From Branchipolynoe longqiensis (taxonomy: Eukaryota; Annelida; Polychaeta; Phyllodocida; Polynoidae), in contig CM059187.1 in the NCBI GenBank assembly GCA_030323885.1, positions 134,194,029 to 134,258,028 of the forward strand: DNA of 64,000 nt, given 5' to 3'. The notes beneath the pieces were generated by a model, which ran no database searches, was not told where the DNA came from, and saw nothing but the letters and a program-made list of their open reading frames with translations. Position 1 is the first letter of the stretch; each line of letters begins with the position of its first letter. Both the position numbers and the translations under genes were made by a program. This document shows positions 42,670 to 53,736 of this stretch, piece by piece.

Positions 42670-42954
42670 TGGTTGTTGGAGTTTTACGTCCTGGCAACAT
42701 CTAAGGTCATATCAGGACGGGTACCAACTTGTGACAGTGCGCACTCGTGACGACTTTATAGTGCTGCCCCACTGGAAAATCATGCCACCAGCACCATGAT
42801 CCATATCCCACTCAGTCACATTATCCCGACACTGAAGTAACCAGTCTTTGCCTGATCCTATTAATGCTGAGCGCCAGGCTAGGAAGTATCGATATGACTC
42901 GATCTGTCGCACGCGAGTCCCGCGCTCTAGCGATTCGACCACTGCGCCCGGTGG
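42670..42954 (-). repeat. SINE-A with perfect 11-bp target duplication
   Basis: CACGCCATTGA is present at 42659-42669 and 42955-42965. Between them lie GGTTGTTGGAGTTTTACGTC, the body, and the head with CTCTAGCGATTCGACCACTG. The intact duplication marks a comparatively recent insertion and fixes both ends of the family. The head has a small deletion around the B-box. Confidence 0.93.
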
Positions 42955-43066
42955 CACGCCATTGAAGGATTGCACTACGCGCCTAAGTGGCCGGTCTTGT
43001 CCCCACAACCGTCTTCAAACACGCCGTCGCTGGCTCAAGACGCTACAATGGCATGCGGAGGCATGT

Positions 43067-43342
43067 AGCCCGGCACCTCGCCCTACGTCTCCTGAATGAG
43101 CGCCCCAGCGGAACGCGCGTACACTATTACATACAGTCACCAGAAGGAGCCATTGTCAACAGGACACCAACCGGATGTATTGACGCCAGACGCCAGAAGA
43201 ACACAGTGTAGCCCGGCACGTCGCCCTACGTCTCCTGAATGAGCACCCCAGCGGAACGCGCATACACTATTACATACAGTCACCAGAAGGAGCCACTGTC
43301 AACAGGACATCAACCGGATGTATTGACGCCAGACGAACACAG
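43067..43342. repeat. ~140-bp tandem duplication, GC-rich
   Basis: GTAGCCCGGCACCTCGCCCT, CTCCTGAATGAGC, CCCAGCGGAACGCG, CATACAGTCACCAGAAGGAG and CAACCGGATGTATTGACGCC occur in both halves (43067-43208 and 43209-43342) with few differences. Confidence 0.9.
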
Positions 43343-43770
43343 TTTGCATATCTATGCAAAGGAGCCTAGTTACCAAACATACACAACACGCCTGGATCTG
43401 TCCGGCGGCAGCAGCGTCATTGCAGTTGTTATGATAGTTGTCAAAAAACAAACTTTACTGTTGCCGCCTGCGCCAAAACAAATAATCAGGTGGATTTAAC
43501 GTCCCGGGCCCTATTTAACCTGTTCAGAACACCGCCTGCCACGTTCTGCACTTATGTGTAGCCATTTATTTCCACCCACTACAATGCTATAAAATGTTAC
43601 CATTTGACGAGATCGACAGACTTATTACCAAAGTCAATATTTCCCAACCACACTGTAAAGGCATGTGTAAGCCAAATTAAGTTGTATTAATACAAAATTA
43701 AATTAAATGATACGCTGCAATGAGACGTGGTCTGCATTATTAATGCAGGTGGTGGCATTGGCAACCGCTT
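43343..43770. other. No feature recognised
   Basis: Unique-looking DNA without a supported exon. Confidence 0.5.
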
Positions 43771-44032
43771 TGTTGGGTTTTATGTCCTAGCAACATTTAA
43801 GGTTGTATCAAGACAGATACCCACTTGTGACTGCGCACTCATGGCGACCTTATAGTGCTGACTCACTGGGAGACCAGGCCACCACCTGATATCCCACTCA
43901 GTCAAATTATCCTGATACTGAGCAGTCCATCCCTTATCCTATTAATGCCGAGCACCAGGCTAGGTAGCGACAAGTTTCAATTCCATAAGCAATTGGTTTG
44001 ATTCTCCCACATGGAAAGCCAGCCAGCGCTCT
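43771..44032 (-). repeat. SINE-A, head mostly lost
   Basis: TTGTTGGGTTTTATGTCCTA, CATGGCGACCTTATAGTGC and GAGCACCAGGCTAGGTAGCG. The right end retains only TTGGTTTGATTCTCCCAC. Confidence 0.8.
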
Positions 44033-44239
44033 TAAAGGACATTTTAATATGAATCTATTTGTAACTGTCTGCAACTACCTGTTACCAGGGTGCCGGTGGG
44101 TAAGCACACCAGCCTAATCCGCATACATACACCACCTGCAGCTCGGTTGAGTGACAGTCACCCTCCCAGTCTGTGGGGGTTGCCACCTGACCACACTAGT
44201 ATCACTTTGATTAATTATTCAAGAAACTGCTCCAGAGAC

Positions 44240-44611
44240 CAGGGATGAAACTGCTCTCCGGGGGAAAAAAAGCGGAAATGCTGATATTCTCCCATAGGTT
44301 TAACATTGTCAGGGAATCGCGGAAAATTCCCGGAAGTCAGGTTTCATATATATTGGTATACGCTGATACAGTGAGTGCTGCGCCGTTCTAAGCATGTATT
44401 AGTAGTGTACGCTGATAGTGCTGCGGAGCTTGGAGCATTTATTAATATTAGCAGTGTACACTGATAGTGCTGCAGAGCTTGGAGCATTTATTAATATTAG
44501 TAGTGTACGCTGATAGGGCTGCGACCTTCTCACATATTAGCATATGCTGATGGTGCTGCAGGATTAAAAAATCCCGGAAATCCTCGGAATCGTGGAGATC
44601 TTTCATCCCTG
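44240..44611. mobile_element. MITE-H copy 3, hAT-like, 6-bp target duplication
   Basis: CAGGGATGAAACTGCTC at the left and GAGATCTTTCATCCCTG at the right. AGAGAC is directly outside on both sides (44234-44239 and 44612-44617). The interior holds a short tandem repeat with ACGCTGATAGTGCTGCGG at about 44350-44560. Confidence 0.88.
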
Positions 44612-44617
44612 AGAGAC

Positions 44618-45520
44618 ACTGGAGAGATCACTCTACTCCTGGCTCTTGAGTGAGACACTAACTCTAGAGCAGGACCCCAGACACTCTGTCTGATGCTACC
44701 AAATTTTATACATCAAAATTGAGCTGTGTGCAACAACCAGGGGACTTTGGTTCAATGGGCTGGAAGCACTGATTCCTAGACATACTGAACAGGTAATGAG
44801 ACTCTGTGTGGACAGAAGGTAAGGGGTGAGGGTGATAGGTCACTAGCAGGTTAACAGGAGTTGATGCCAATAAAGCACAACTTCTTCACTGTCAATATGT
44901 GTGACTTGTCTTCCCTTTCTTCCTCATGCGTTGTTAGGAGTGTTTAAGGGAGGCATCAGGTGGGACTGAATGGGGAGAGTTTTATGGTATCCTCTGGGGC
45001 TGAGCGGCCCGGGTACTCAGAAATACTATAATATGGCTAGTATCCTTTAACAAAGCATGTTCGGTTACTAAACATTGGTGGAGGTGGTGGGTAGGGTGTA
45101 GATAGAGAGCCGTACCACTCACCCGACTTGGATCTGGCGAGCCCACTACACGGCTCTACCGCCCACGTGCACCCTGGGGAGTAATATTCTCGGATACCTC
45201 CTAGATTAGCTATCCACGGCCATGGTCTTATTAGGCATGCATTCGCGGCGCCTTATTAGGCCATTTTGCGGGGGTAAGTGCTTCAAAAGGCGGTAGTTAT
45301 GGTAATACATTCAACGGTGTCCTTGTGAGGCTTGTGAGGAGAAGACAGTGGGTCCGTCAACTAGGCTCATCAACACCTACCCCACCCCACCCCCCACAGG
45401 GCATTATCAATGCCACCCAGACCTTCATGAAGAGCTTTAACCGAGCCGACGACGCCGGAACCGGAAATGCATGCACACATTGGTAGTGTCGTGGGGGGTG
45501 ATGAAAATGGGAAATACTGC
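44618..45520. other. No gene recognised
   Basis: Unique-looking DNA. The last 40 bp belong to the 320-bp repeat. Confidence 0.5.
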
Positions 45521-45592
45521 GCCTAGAGTGGGACTCGAACCCACATCTCTTTGCATTCCGGGCCAGTGTGCTAACCATTACACCACCTAGGC
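45521..45592 (-). tRNA. tRNA-like sequence, 72 nt, anticodon arm imperfect (probable pseudo-tRNA)
   Basis: On the - strand: acceptor GCCTAGG with 3' TCTAGGC (seven pairs, one G-U), TG, a D arm GTG-TAATGGTTAG-CAC, and A26. The anticodon region CTGGC-CCGGAAT-GCAAA pairs at only three of five positions and lacks the invariant U33. Then come a 5-nt variable loop and T arm GTGGG-TTCGAGT-CCCAC. Box A and box B are good, and TTTT follows about 20 nt downstream. The fold positions give an anticodon of GGA, but function is doubtful. Confidence 0.55.
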
Positions 45593-45841
45593 TCCCTGAT
45601 ATCAATACACTCCCCACGCCTACCTGTCTATGTGGTTACTTGCCTGAGAGGTCAGTGCAGACCACTACACTCGTCCCCCTGGAATTGTAAGTATTGTAAT
45701 GCTTACAATTACATACATACAGGCAATGCACTAACACATACATACACAGGGTAGGTTCAACAACCATACAGCGCAAAGCTTGTACAGGATCCTGATCACG
45801 GCAACCAGTGTCGTGGGGGTGATGAAAATGGGAAATACTGT

Positions 45842-45913
45842 GCCTAGAGCGGGACTCGAACCCACATCTCTTTGCATTCCGGGCCAGTGTGCTAACCATT
45901 ACACCACCTAGGC
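45842..45913 (-). tRNA. tRNA-like sequence, 72 nt (probable pseudo-tRNA), unit 2
   Basis: As the unit at 45521, with T stem GTGGG/CCCGC (one G-U). Same anticodon-arm defects. Confidence 0.55.
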
Positions 45914-46160
45914 TCCCTGATATCAATACACTCCCCACGCCTACCTGTCTATGTGGTTACTTGCCTGAGAGGTCAGTGCAGACCACTACACTCGTCCCCC
46001 TGGAATTGTAAGTCTTGTAATGCTTACAATTACATACATACAGGCAATGCACTAACACATACATACACAGGGTAGGTTCAACAACCATACAGCGCAAAGC
46101 TTGTACAGGATCCTGATCACGGCAACCAGTGTCGTGGGGTGATGAAAATGGGAAATACCC

Positions 46161-46232
46161 GCCTAGAGCGGGACTCGAACCCACATCTCTTTGCACTCCG
46201 GGCCAGTGTGCTAACCATTACACCACCTAGGC
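46161..46232 (-). tRNA. tRNA-like sequence, 72 nt (probable pseudo-tRNA), unit 3
   Basis: As unit 2, with GAGTGC in place of GAATGC beside the anticodon loop. Acceptor, D and T arms are intact. Confidence 0.55.
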
Positions 46233-46310
46233 TCCCTGATATCAATACACTCCCCACGCCTACCTGTCTATGTGGTTACTTGCCTGAGAGGTCAGTGCAG
46301 ACCACTACAG

Positions 46311-46762
46311 TAGTTACCTCTATCAGACTAGACTGCCAGGAGCATAGTCAGCTCATACATATATAATATAGGCCTTCGACAGTCAAATGTTTCCAAACAA
46401 CTCAATATAGATAATCACCCCCTATGCATATACGCCATTGATCATTTGTGAGCACCCGGAGTAAAAAATAAATTGTTTTAAATATAAAGAATGAAAATGG
46501 TGTATGCGAAAACAATAAAATACCGAGTGATTGTTCAATTTGTTGTGATATCAACCCATGTGTAACAATCATCCTTGTATGAAGGGAAGGATAATAATTG
46601 TAATCAAAACAAGCGATTTGTTATCTATAACATACCCACCCCACCCACAAGCGCAATGCGCTGCTTTAACTTGGCAAACTGCCAATGCCTGATCAGACCA
46701 AAAGAAACGGCATGTTGCACGGTTTAGGTTGAGACAGCCACCAGCAATAGTCAGACTTTGAG
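46311..46762. other. No feature recognised
   Basis: AT-rich unique-looking DNA. Confidence 0.5.
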
Positions 46763-46961
46763 TACAGTAAAATCTCTCTAAATCGACCCACCATACGACC
46801 GACTTTAAATGGTCCATTTAGGGAGGTGGTTGGATTAGGGAGTTTTTTTTTTTTTAATCACTACAATGGTATTGCATGGGTGATCATTTGGGACCCAAAT
46901 AAAGCGATCAATATAGGGGAGTGATCGATCTGTGGAGGTGGTCGGTTAGAGGTTTTACTGT
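46763..46961. mobile_element. MITE-B copy 4
   Basis: TACAGTAAAATCTCTCTAAA at the left and GGTCGGTTAGAGGTTTTACT at the right. A T-run expansion lies at 46842-46855. Same orientation as copy 1. Confidence 0.85.
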
Positions 46962-47737
46962 TCTTCAAAATGGGTCAGGCAAAGCTGGACATTTCATTGT
47001 ACCAATGCTGCGCAGCTTGGCTTACAAATGAGGCGCATGCGCCGTCTACCTACGGGTAGTGGCGATTAGGACGCCACCCACCACCCACACACCCAACCGC
47101 CCACTACAGTTCGCAGCACCCGAGAGCAGTTGAGGTTATATACGAGTTAGCTCAATAAGCACCAGGGCGAAATGAAGCAATTCGAGATGCGGGGCGGGGC
47201 GTTGGCTGTGCCCGACCGTAGGTTTGTTTTGACTGGAGAGGATGAGTGCCCATAACTCTCTCTTCCTCCTGGCGGCATTATTACCACCGGACCACAACCA
47301 GTCGAGTCGGCACCGACCGGCGCATTTCGCGTGAGAATGCCGTGCGGGCTGGAATGTGTACGCGCGTGTGTACGTGTGTACAGTGCGCGCGCGCGTGTGT
47401 GTGCTCGTGTCGGGCCGGAAGCGTCGTTAAAGGACCCGCCCGCCCGCTGGCTCAACCGGCACAATTGTTCCAGGCACACCCGTCATAACTGTCTGATCGA
47501 CGACCGCCCGCCCGCCCGCCGCAATTACCTACTAATTGACCTTTTGTGCTTCAGAACGAGCCCACGTGAAAAGTATTGACATGCACAGGTGTTCACATGG
47601 AGCCACTTATCGCCACATGGAGCCGGGTCATCATTGTGGTCACGTATTTGAAGTTATTATACATTCATTCATCCATTCACTCACTCACTCACCCCAATAT
47701 TATACATTCACTCACACATTTCTGCATGGACTGGCTG
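46962..47737. other. CpG-rich stretch without a supported gene
   Basis: 47160-47525 is GC- and CpG-rich, with alternating CGCG/GTGT near 47360-47410. It could be a CpG island, but I see no convincing exon. A (TCAC)n-like patch lies at 47670-47690. Confidence 0.45.
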
Positions 47738-48099
47738 GGTTGGTTGGTTGCTGGACTATTACGTCCTGGTAACATCTATGTTCATATCAGGATGAGTACC
47801 GACATGTGACAGTGTACACTCATGGCGATTTTATAGTGCTGCCCCACTGGGAAATCAGGCCGCCAGCACCATGACCTAATATCCCACCAAATCACATTAT
47901 CCCGCCACTGAGCCAACCAGTCCTTGACATATCCTGATAATGCTGAGCGCCAGACTAGGAAGCGACAAGTATAAATATGTACGTCATTGGTTTGATTCGA
48001 CCAGGGATCGAACCCCCATGGTCCATCAAAGTGGGAGACTCATTCAGCCATCCCATCTGGTCCCGCATACTCATTCAGCCATCCCATCTGGTCCCGCAT
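47738..48099 (-). repeat. SINE-A with duplicated head end
   Basis: The tail GGTTGGTTGGTTGCTGG and the usual body are followed by a head whose last 31 bp (ACTCATTCAGCCATCCCATC...) occur twice in tandem, at 48038-48068 and 48069-48099. Confidence 0.85.
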
Positions 48100-48715
48100 G
48101 GTAGATCATACCTACCAAGTCTTTCACCCCGGCTAATTCATCAAATACGCAACGAGTCGGGCAGCAGCAATACCCAATCCAATTCGGTTCCTAAATCCGA
48201 AGGCGCCTTTCTAAAGCCACCCGTGTTTGATGGATATGGCAGACTATCAGGTTTCTGTTGCCTATCGTCGAAACGGTCGATATGGAGTTGAAAAATATCT
48301 AACAAAATTCCGACTTCATCAACATGTAGGCCCTACTCATGATTACCAGTCAGTATGTCGCCACTAGAAAAATTGGTTAGTAATGAAAGCCTAATGAAAG
48401 ATTCGATTCTTTTAGGCTTTAAAAAATGCACCAAGATTTGATATGACATAACCAGCATTGATGTACTCATTAAATATTGATTGCCGTACAGTCGATTTAA
48501 TCAAACTTGTCTTTGCAGCATTCTGATGTGCATTCCAAAATCACTGTTACATGTTTTCACTTCAAATATATGTCAAGTGTTTTAAAATGAATCACTTCAA
48601 ATTAAAGTAATTATCAACCTAATTTCCCTTCTGAAACCCAACTGTGTAACTTTAATTAAAGGGGCAATGTGACCATCCCCCCCCCCCTCCAACACACACA
48701 GATCCATGAAAAGTC
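48100..48715. other. No gene; possible decayed MITE-K at the right side
   Basis: The right portion (to 48655) ends CAACTGTGTAACT followed by TTAA, like the MITE-K right end. The left end was not found. Confidence 0.4.
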
Positions 48716-48945
48716 GGTCACGATGCGGCAAAGACTGCTTTCATTACTTGACTGCCGCTCTCCATTTAGCGACATTTCATGAAAGCTGCCTGCAAAAGTG
48801 TTGAAGTGCTTTTGCAAGTTACCAGCGGCACTCTCTCGGGGAGCAAATAGAGGTTTCACACCGGCAAGAACATGTCAAGACAGACGCAAAACTATTTGTC
48901 CCTGCAGTGGCTGGTCGGGAGATGTTGGGAGTTCCATACATCAAA
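48716..48945 (-). mobile_element. Internally deleted RTE derivative: 3' end fused to 5' region
   Basis: 48712-48775 matches the 3' end of the element at 19304 (GCGGCAAAGACTGCTTTCAT). From 48775 it switches to sequence matching 22395-22570 (CATTTCATGAAAGCTGCCTG, CCAGCGGCACTCTCTCGGGG, GGCTGGTCGGGAGATGTTGG). About 3 kb of coding region is missing between. The junction lies at TTTAGC. Confidence 0.85.
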
Positions 48946-49280
48946 CCATGAAAAGTTTAGTAATGATATATCGCACTATGCCAGGAAAACCATGTGTGCG
49001 CAAACATATTGATGAGATGAGATGAGATGATAGGAGATGGAGTGGGAGGGATGACCCTCATTTAAAAGTTGCTATCTATAATAGCTCAGATGGTAGAGAA
49101 CAAGTTCGCTGATTTGAAAATTCCGTGCTTGAACATCATTCTAGTAGCAATTTACAATATAACTGCCACCGAGTCAGTCAAAGCGAGTGCAGTGTCCGAA
49201 CACTCTATGGAGGTACAAACGGTAATTTCGAGATGAGGTTGTAAAGGAGGTAGTGATATTCGTTCCCCATTCTCAATAAC
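48946..49280. other. No gene; short (GATGA)n repeat
   Basis: A GATGA repeat lies at about 49011-49030. Nothing else was recognised. Confidence 0.5.
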
Positions 49281-49469
49281 TACAGTAAAACCTCTCTAAC
49301 TGACCACCTCCACAGATCGACCACTGCCATATATCGATCACTTTATTTGGATCCCAAATGATTACTCATACAATACCATTGTAACGATAAAAAAAAACCT
49401 CCCTAAACCGACCACGTCCCTAAATAAAATCGGTCCCATAGTCAATCGACTTAGAGAGATTTTAGTGTA
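49281..49469. mobile_element. MITE-B copy 5 (reverse orientation)
   Basis: TACAGTAAAACCTCTCTAAC at the left and ATCGACTTAGAGAGATTTTA at the right, with the family interior reversed. Confidence 0.82.
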
Positions 49470-50929
49470 GATAGATCGTTATCAGCTTGGCCAGGATGTG
49501 CACAACGAGATGTGCACAACAGCGGAGGCAGACAGTGCAACAGCCTCAGCTATCAACAAGCAGGGGGACATTGCCTTGGTAATAATTACATAGGATTGCT
49601 GAAGCAACCATATCATGCCAAACTATCATAACCAGCTATTCTGGCCAATTGCCATGAACCTGCTAGTAATTGGTTTCTGGCAATCTCCAGACCAAACTCA
49701 ACCTGTAATTACACTGGCTCATTTGCCAACAGGCCGGCGTAAAATTCCCCTACACAAAACCTCCCATCTTAGTTAACAACTGCAACAAAATGTAGTTTTT
49801 CAATTACACCATCCACATTTGTCCCGTAATCCAGTCTGCAGCCCCACAAATAACGACTGAAGCGGTTTAAAGATCCAGTCACCTGATTCTAACATGTATT
49901 ACCTACATGAATATTCGGATGTATATTAACAAAATAATCATATTATTAAAAATATCAACTGCATTGCACTTAGAAATGCTACGAATGACGTCATTCCAGG
50001 AAAATATTGGTGGAAAGGCACATCAGGGAAGATATCGGTGGAAAGGCACATCAGGGAGCATTTTGTTTTGAATTTTTTTATTAGCAATAATTGCTAATCA
50101 ATTTGGAAATTGATTATGTAAGTATGTAAGTTTTGCCCACCCTATATCGGTACCAGCTGAGGAAGGTAATTAAGGTTGAATAAGCATAATAATAATAATA
50201 ATAATAGTCAGAGCTTGACCAGACACCCTCAGCCTTGATTATACCAAACTCACAGAAAATAGGTAGCCTGATCCCAGAAACCCTCAGCCTTGATTAGACC
50301 TAGCTCCAAGAAAATAGATAGCTTTAATATATATACATGCGCACAATTAGTCATATTGGTGTAATTGTGAACAAGTTGTCTTGGTCATGGTACTGCCCCT
50401 TTAAGTCAAAGTACCATCACGTTTTCGTTGGTCGATACCATCTGTCATTCAGCTCACGGGTAACGGATCTGCGTCGCCTATTCCAGGACCAATTTAAGGC
50501 GGGTGTTGGGTGGAGATGAAGGCAAGTTGATTAGGATCCATTTTTAGAATCGCGACAAGTTCAAAACAAATTGAAAAATGTGACACCAAGTTTCACCATT
50601 TTTAACCATCGTGTGCAATTGCCCCAGTCGACAAGCAGCTAGTTTTTGTGTGACCCTTTTCTTCCTATATCCACTCGGCGGCAATTCCAGTCGCAATTGT
50701 GACCGGTAATTATTCCGTACCGCTGGTAGGGTGGGGTAGCTGCAGGTGGGAGCATGAACAGGACGTAGCGCGGAGACGGCAGCGAACATAATTGGACGGC
50801 GAAAAAATACCGATACCAGAAGGAGTTCTCTAGCCAACACTTTCTGATACGATTACACCATAAGCACAACTCACGGTGGGGTATGTAAGTGTAGTGGTCT
50901 GCACTGACCTCTCGGACAAGGAGCCACAT
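49470..50929. other. No gene recognised
   Basis: Unique-looking DNA with two near-repeats of CACCCTCAGCCTTGATTA (50225 and 50279) and an (ATA)n run at about 50188-50205. No supported exon. Confidence 0.5.
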
Positions 50930-50966
50930 AGTCAGGTAGGTGTGGGTAGTGTGGTGACAGCAGGAA

Positions 50967-51038
50967 GCCTAGGTGGTGTAATGGTTAGCACACTGGCCCA
51001 GAATGCAAAGAGATGTGGGTTCGTGTCCCGCTCTAGGC
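50967..51038 (+). tRNA. tRNA-like sequence, 72 nt (probable pseudo-tRNA)
   Basis: Same architecture as 45521-45592, with acceptor GCCTAGG/TCTAGGC and D stem GTG/CAC. The B-box is changed to GGTTCGTGTCC. By position the anticodon would be AGA, but U33 is missing. Confidence 0.5.
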
Positions 51039-51286
51039 ACAATATTTCCCATTTTCATCACCCCAACGACACTGGTTGCCGTGACCATGGTCCTGTACAA
51101 GCCATGCGCTGGATGGTTGTTGAACATACCCTGTGTATGTAAGTGCGTTGCATTGCCTGTATGTATGTAATTGTAAGCATCAAAAGACTTACAATTCCAG
51201 GAGGGCGAGTGTAGTGGTCTGCACTGACCTCTCGGGCAAGTACCCACATAGACAGGTAGACGTGGGTAGTTTGGTGATATCAGGGA

Positions 51287-51360
51287 GCCTAGGTGGTGTA
51301 ATGGTTTTACCACACTGGCCCAGAATGCAAAGAGATGTGGGTTCGTGTCCCGCTCTAGGC
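51287..51360 (+). tRNA. tRNA-like sequence, 74 nt, D-loop insertion (pseudo-tRNA)
   Basis: As above, with two extra bases in the D arm (GGTTTTACCACAC). B-box GGTTCGTGTCC. Confidence 0.45.
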
Positions 51361-51599
51361 ACAATATTTCCCATTTTCATCAGCCCAACGACACTGGTTG
51401 CCGTGACCATGATCCTGTACAAGCCATGCGCTGTATGGTTGTTGAACATACCCTGTGTATATAAGTGCGTTGCATTGCCTGTATGTATGTAATTGTAAGC
51501 ATTATAAGACTTACAATTCCAGGAGGGCGAGTGTAGTGGTCTGCACTGACCTCTCGGGCAAGGAGCCACATGGACAGGTAGGTGTGGTGATATCAGGTA

Positions 51600-51670
51600 G
51601 CCTAGGTGTCGTATGGTTAGCACACTGGCCCAGAATGCAAAGAGATGTGGGTTCGAATCCCGCTCTAGGC
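51600..51670 (+). tRNA. tRNA-like sequence, 71 nt, D-arm deletion (pseudo-tRNA)
   Basis: The D stem is altered (GTGTCGTATGGTTAGCAC). The B-box GGTTCGAATCC is perfect. Acceptor stem intact. Confidence 0.45.
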
Positions 51671-51713
51671 ACAATATTTCCCATGACATAAGGCTGACAT
51701 AGTCATTCAATAA

Positions 51714-52026
51714 AGCTGCTCAATCCGATAAAAGCATCAAATTTTCTAAAAAACCAAAACACTCACATAAATTTCATCCCATATACTGCTTAGACACTGA
51801 TGCAAATTGTTTGGTGGTCCTGTGCTACGCTAACGAATTTTTGTTGGATTAAATGTATCCAAAACTTGGCCAGAGTTTCAGTGTGCACGCCAAAATTAAC
51901 TTGTGTTTTCACTAAAGTTTACTATTAAAATAAATTATTTAAAACTAAGAAAAGTAGTCTAATGGTCAAAATAATATATTTAACTTAAATACATGGAAGG
52001 AACTCAAAACCATCGGATCATGCAAT
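51714..52026. mobile_element. MITE-K copy 4 (decayed)
   Basis: The left end is AGCTGCTCAATCCGATAAAA preceded by ATAA. The right end is CCATCGGATCATGCAATG followed by TTAA. Internal text resembles copy 3 (ATACTGCTTAGACACTGATG). Confidence 0.6.
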
Positions 52027-52638
52027 GTTAATAATAGTTCTAGATGCCTTTTAACGCAACCTGACCTGTTACAAGTGTTAGCAACACGACTAAGAGCAGC
52101 GTCACCCCATCTCACGTGTGCGCTAAGCAATAGTTACTGACACCCTCTGTATCATTAAAGTGGTCAGATTCGTTAGGAACTAATGAGAATGAGAACAGTG
52201 GCAGGTGTGTATAGAGGGGGGAGAGGTGGGGGTGGGGGGTGTTATGTACTTAGTGAACATTCACATGTAGCTACAGTCAAGAGTAAATAATTGATCAAAT
52301 ATTCACTTTGAGATAGGGGGGGGGGGGGGAAGAGGAATAGGAGAGGAGTGAGGAGAGAGATTAGAGAGGGGAGAACATTCGATGGTACTCAAACCCAAAA
52401 TCTAAATTAAAGAAAATTCCAAGATTTTCGGCGACGCGTGGGAACATACCACACTATGCATGTATCCCTTACATTCTATACAATAAAACCGACCCAGCTG
52501 GAGGCCATAAAACAGTCAACGCTGACGTGAAACCGAACCGGCGCCAGGTACGTGCACTCGGTGAGCACTTCTGTAATAAACCACCACTACCCAAATAGCC
52601 AAATCAGATAATCGTTCTCATATCCCTCCCATCTTAGT
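52027..52638. other. No gene; 13-base poly-G
   Basis: Purine-rich around 52200-52375 with a G run at about 52317-52329. No exon recognised. Confidence 0.5.
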
Positions 52639-52906
52639 GTGTTTGTTTGTTTGTTGTTTTACATCCTAGCAACATCTAAGGTCATATCAGGACAGATACC
52701 GACTTGTGACAGTGCACACTCATGGCAACTTTATAGTGCTGCCCCACTGGAAGACCAGGCCACCAGCACCATGACCTGATATCCCACTCAGTCACATTAT
52801 CCTGACACTGAGCCAACCAGTCCTTGTCCTATCCTAATAATGCCGAGCGCCAGGCTAGGAAGCAACAAGCATCAATTTTCAAGTAATTGGTTTGACTCGA
52901 CCAGGC
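52639..52906 (-). repeat. SINE-A, head truncated
   Basis: The GTTTGTTTGTTTGTTG tail and TTTTACATCCTAGCAACATC are followed by the full body to TTGGTTTGACTCGACCAGG. The tRNA head is absent. Confidence 0.88.
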
Positions 52907-53437
52907 GCAATCGGCTTCACTGAAAAAGCAGTCTGCCACCAGCAGCAGCAGCCACAGCAGCAGCAGTGGAACACTGTCACTGCCACGGATGTACCTAACA
53001 CGACCGCACACACACACAAGTCGTCCCAAATCCACTCTTCTTGGGCGACCAGCATCTGTCTACTCGGCTGTCGCTAATGCTGATGCATCTAGTCACGATG
53101 CAACTTCTCCAAGATACATTACCCATCCTAGCACCCCTGCTCAACCAGGCTAATATCGAACCGCTTTGCTGACTGCCAACTAGGTCATCTCTAGGTTTCC
53201 GGTATCGGCAGCCGTAGCGGGGTCGAGGCAGCAAGACCGGGGGCGGTACGGTACATACAGTGCAATTTGGTAGGCTGGTGCTGTGGAACCTAGGGGGGCA
53301 TTCACTAAGACGGGTCGATGGTGAGAGATATGGACCGCTGTTGGTGTGGGGCGACTGAGGAGTGAAGCTACGATAGCATTATATCTGGCCCGCTAAACGT
53401 GGCAAATAATTCCTTTTAGTTTTTTTTTGGAAAGAGG
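52907..53437. other. No gene; (CAG)n patch
   Basis: CAGCAGCAG runs at 52938-52970. The remainder is unassigned. Confidence 0.5.
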
Positions 53438-53736
53438 TTTGTTTGTTTGTTGTTATTTTACGTCCTAGCAACATGATGCGGGTTTACATCCTGACAGCAT
53501 CAGGACAGCCAGCGACATGTGACAGTACGCATTCATGGCAACTTCATGGTGCCGTCCCACTGGAAGACTGCCACTGTCACCATGACCCAATATCCCACTC
53601 AGTCACATCCTGACACGGCCCATCGCCACACTAGGTAGCGATAAGTATCAATTTTGTAAGTCATTTATTTGACTCAGCCTGGGATCGAACCCACGACCTT
53701 CACTCAGGAAGCCAGCCAACGCTGTCATTATGTCCA
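53438..53736 (-). repeat. SINE-A with body deletion
   Basis: TTTGTTTGTTGTTATTTTAC, CTCAGTCACATCCTGACAC (shortened), and head part CAGCCTGGGATCGAACCCAC. Confidence 0.82.

Larger units (their letters stand above)
45480..46310 (-). repeat. ~320-bp tandem repeat with tRNA-like segments (array 1)
   Basis: CACCACCTAGGCTCCCTGAT begins at 45581, 45902 and 46221, a period of 319-321 bp. Units are nearly identical, including TGCCTGAGAGGTCAGTGCAG, CATACATACAGGCAATGCAC and ACCATACAGCGCAAAGC. Each contains one tRNA-like sequence on the - strand. Confidence 0.95.
50890..51690 (+). repeat. ~320-bp tandem repeat with tRNA-like segments (array 2, opposite orientation)
   Basis: The unit is the reverse of array 1: GTCTGCACTGACCTCTCGG, GATATCAGGGAGCCTAGGTG. 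AGGTGGTG-type landmarks lie at 50971, 51291 and 51604, a period of 313-320 bp. More diverged from array 1 than the units are from each other. Confidence 0.93.

Noticed and set aside
45357..46196. Minus-strand frames starting GSVLISGSLGGVMVSTLARN
   Set aside because: They are translations of the tRNA-like repeat unit and recur in every unit and in SINE-like DNA. No independent coding evidence.
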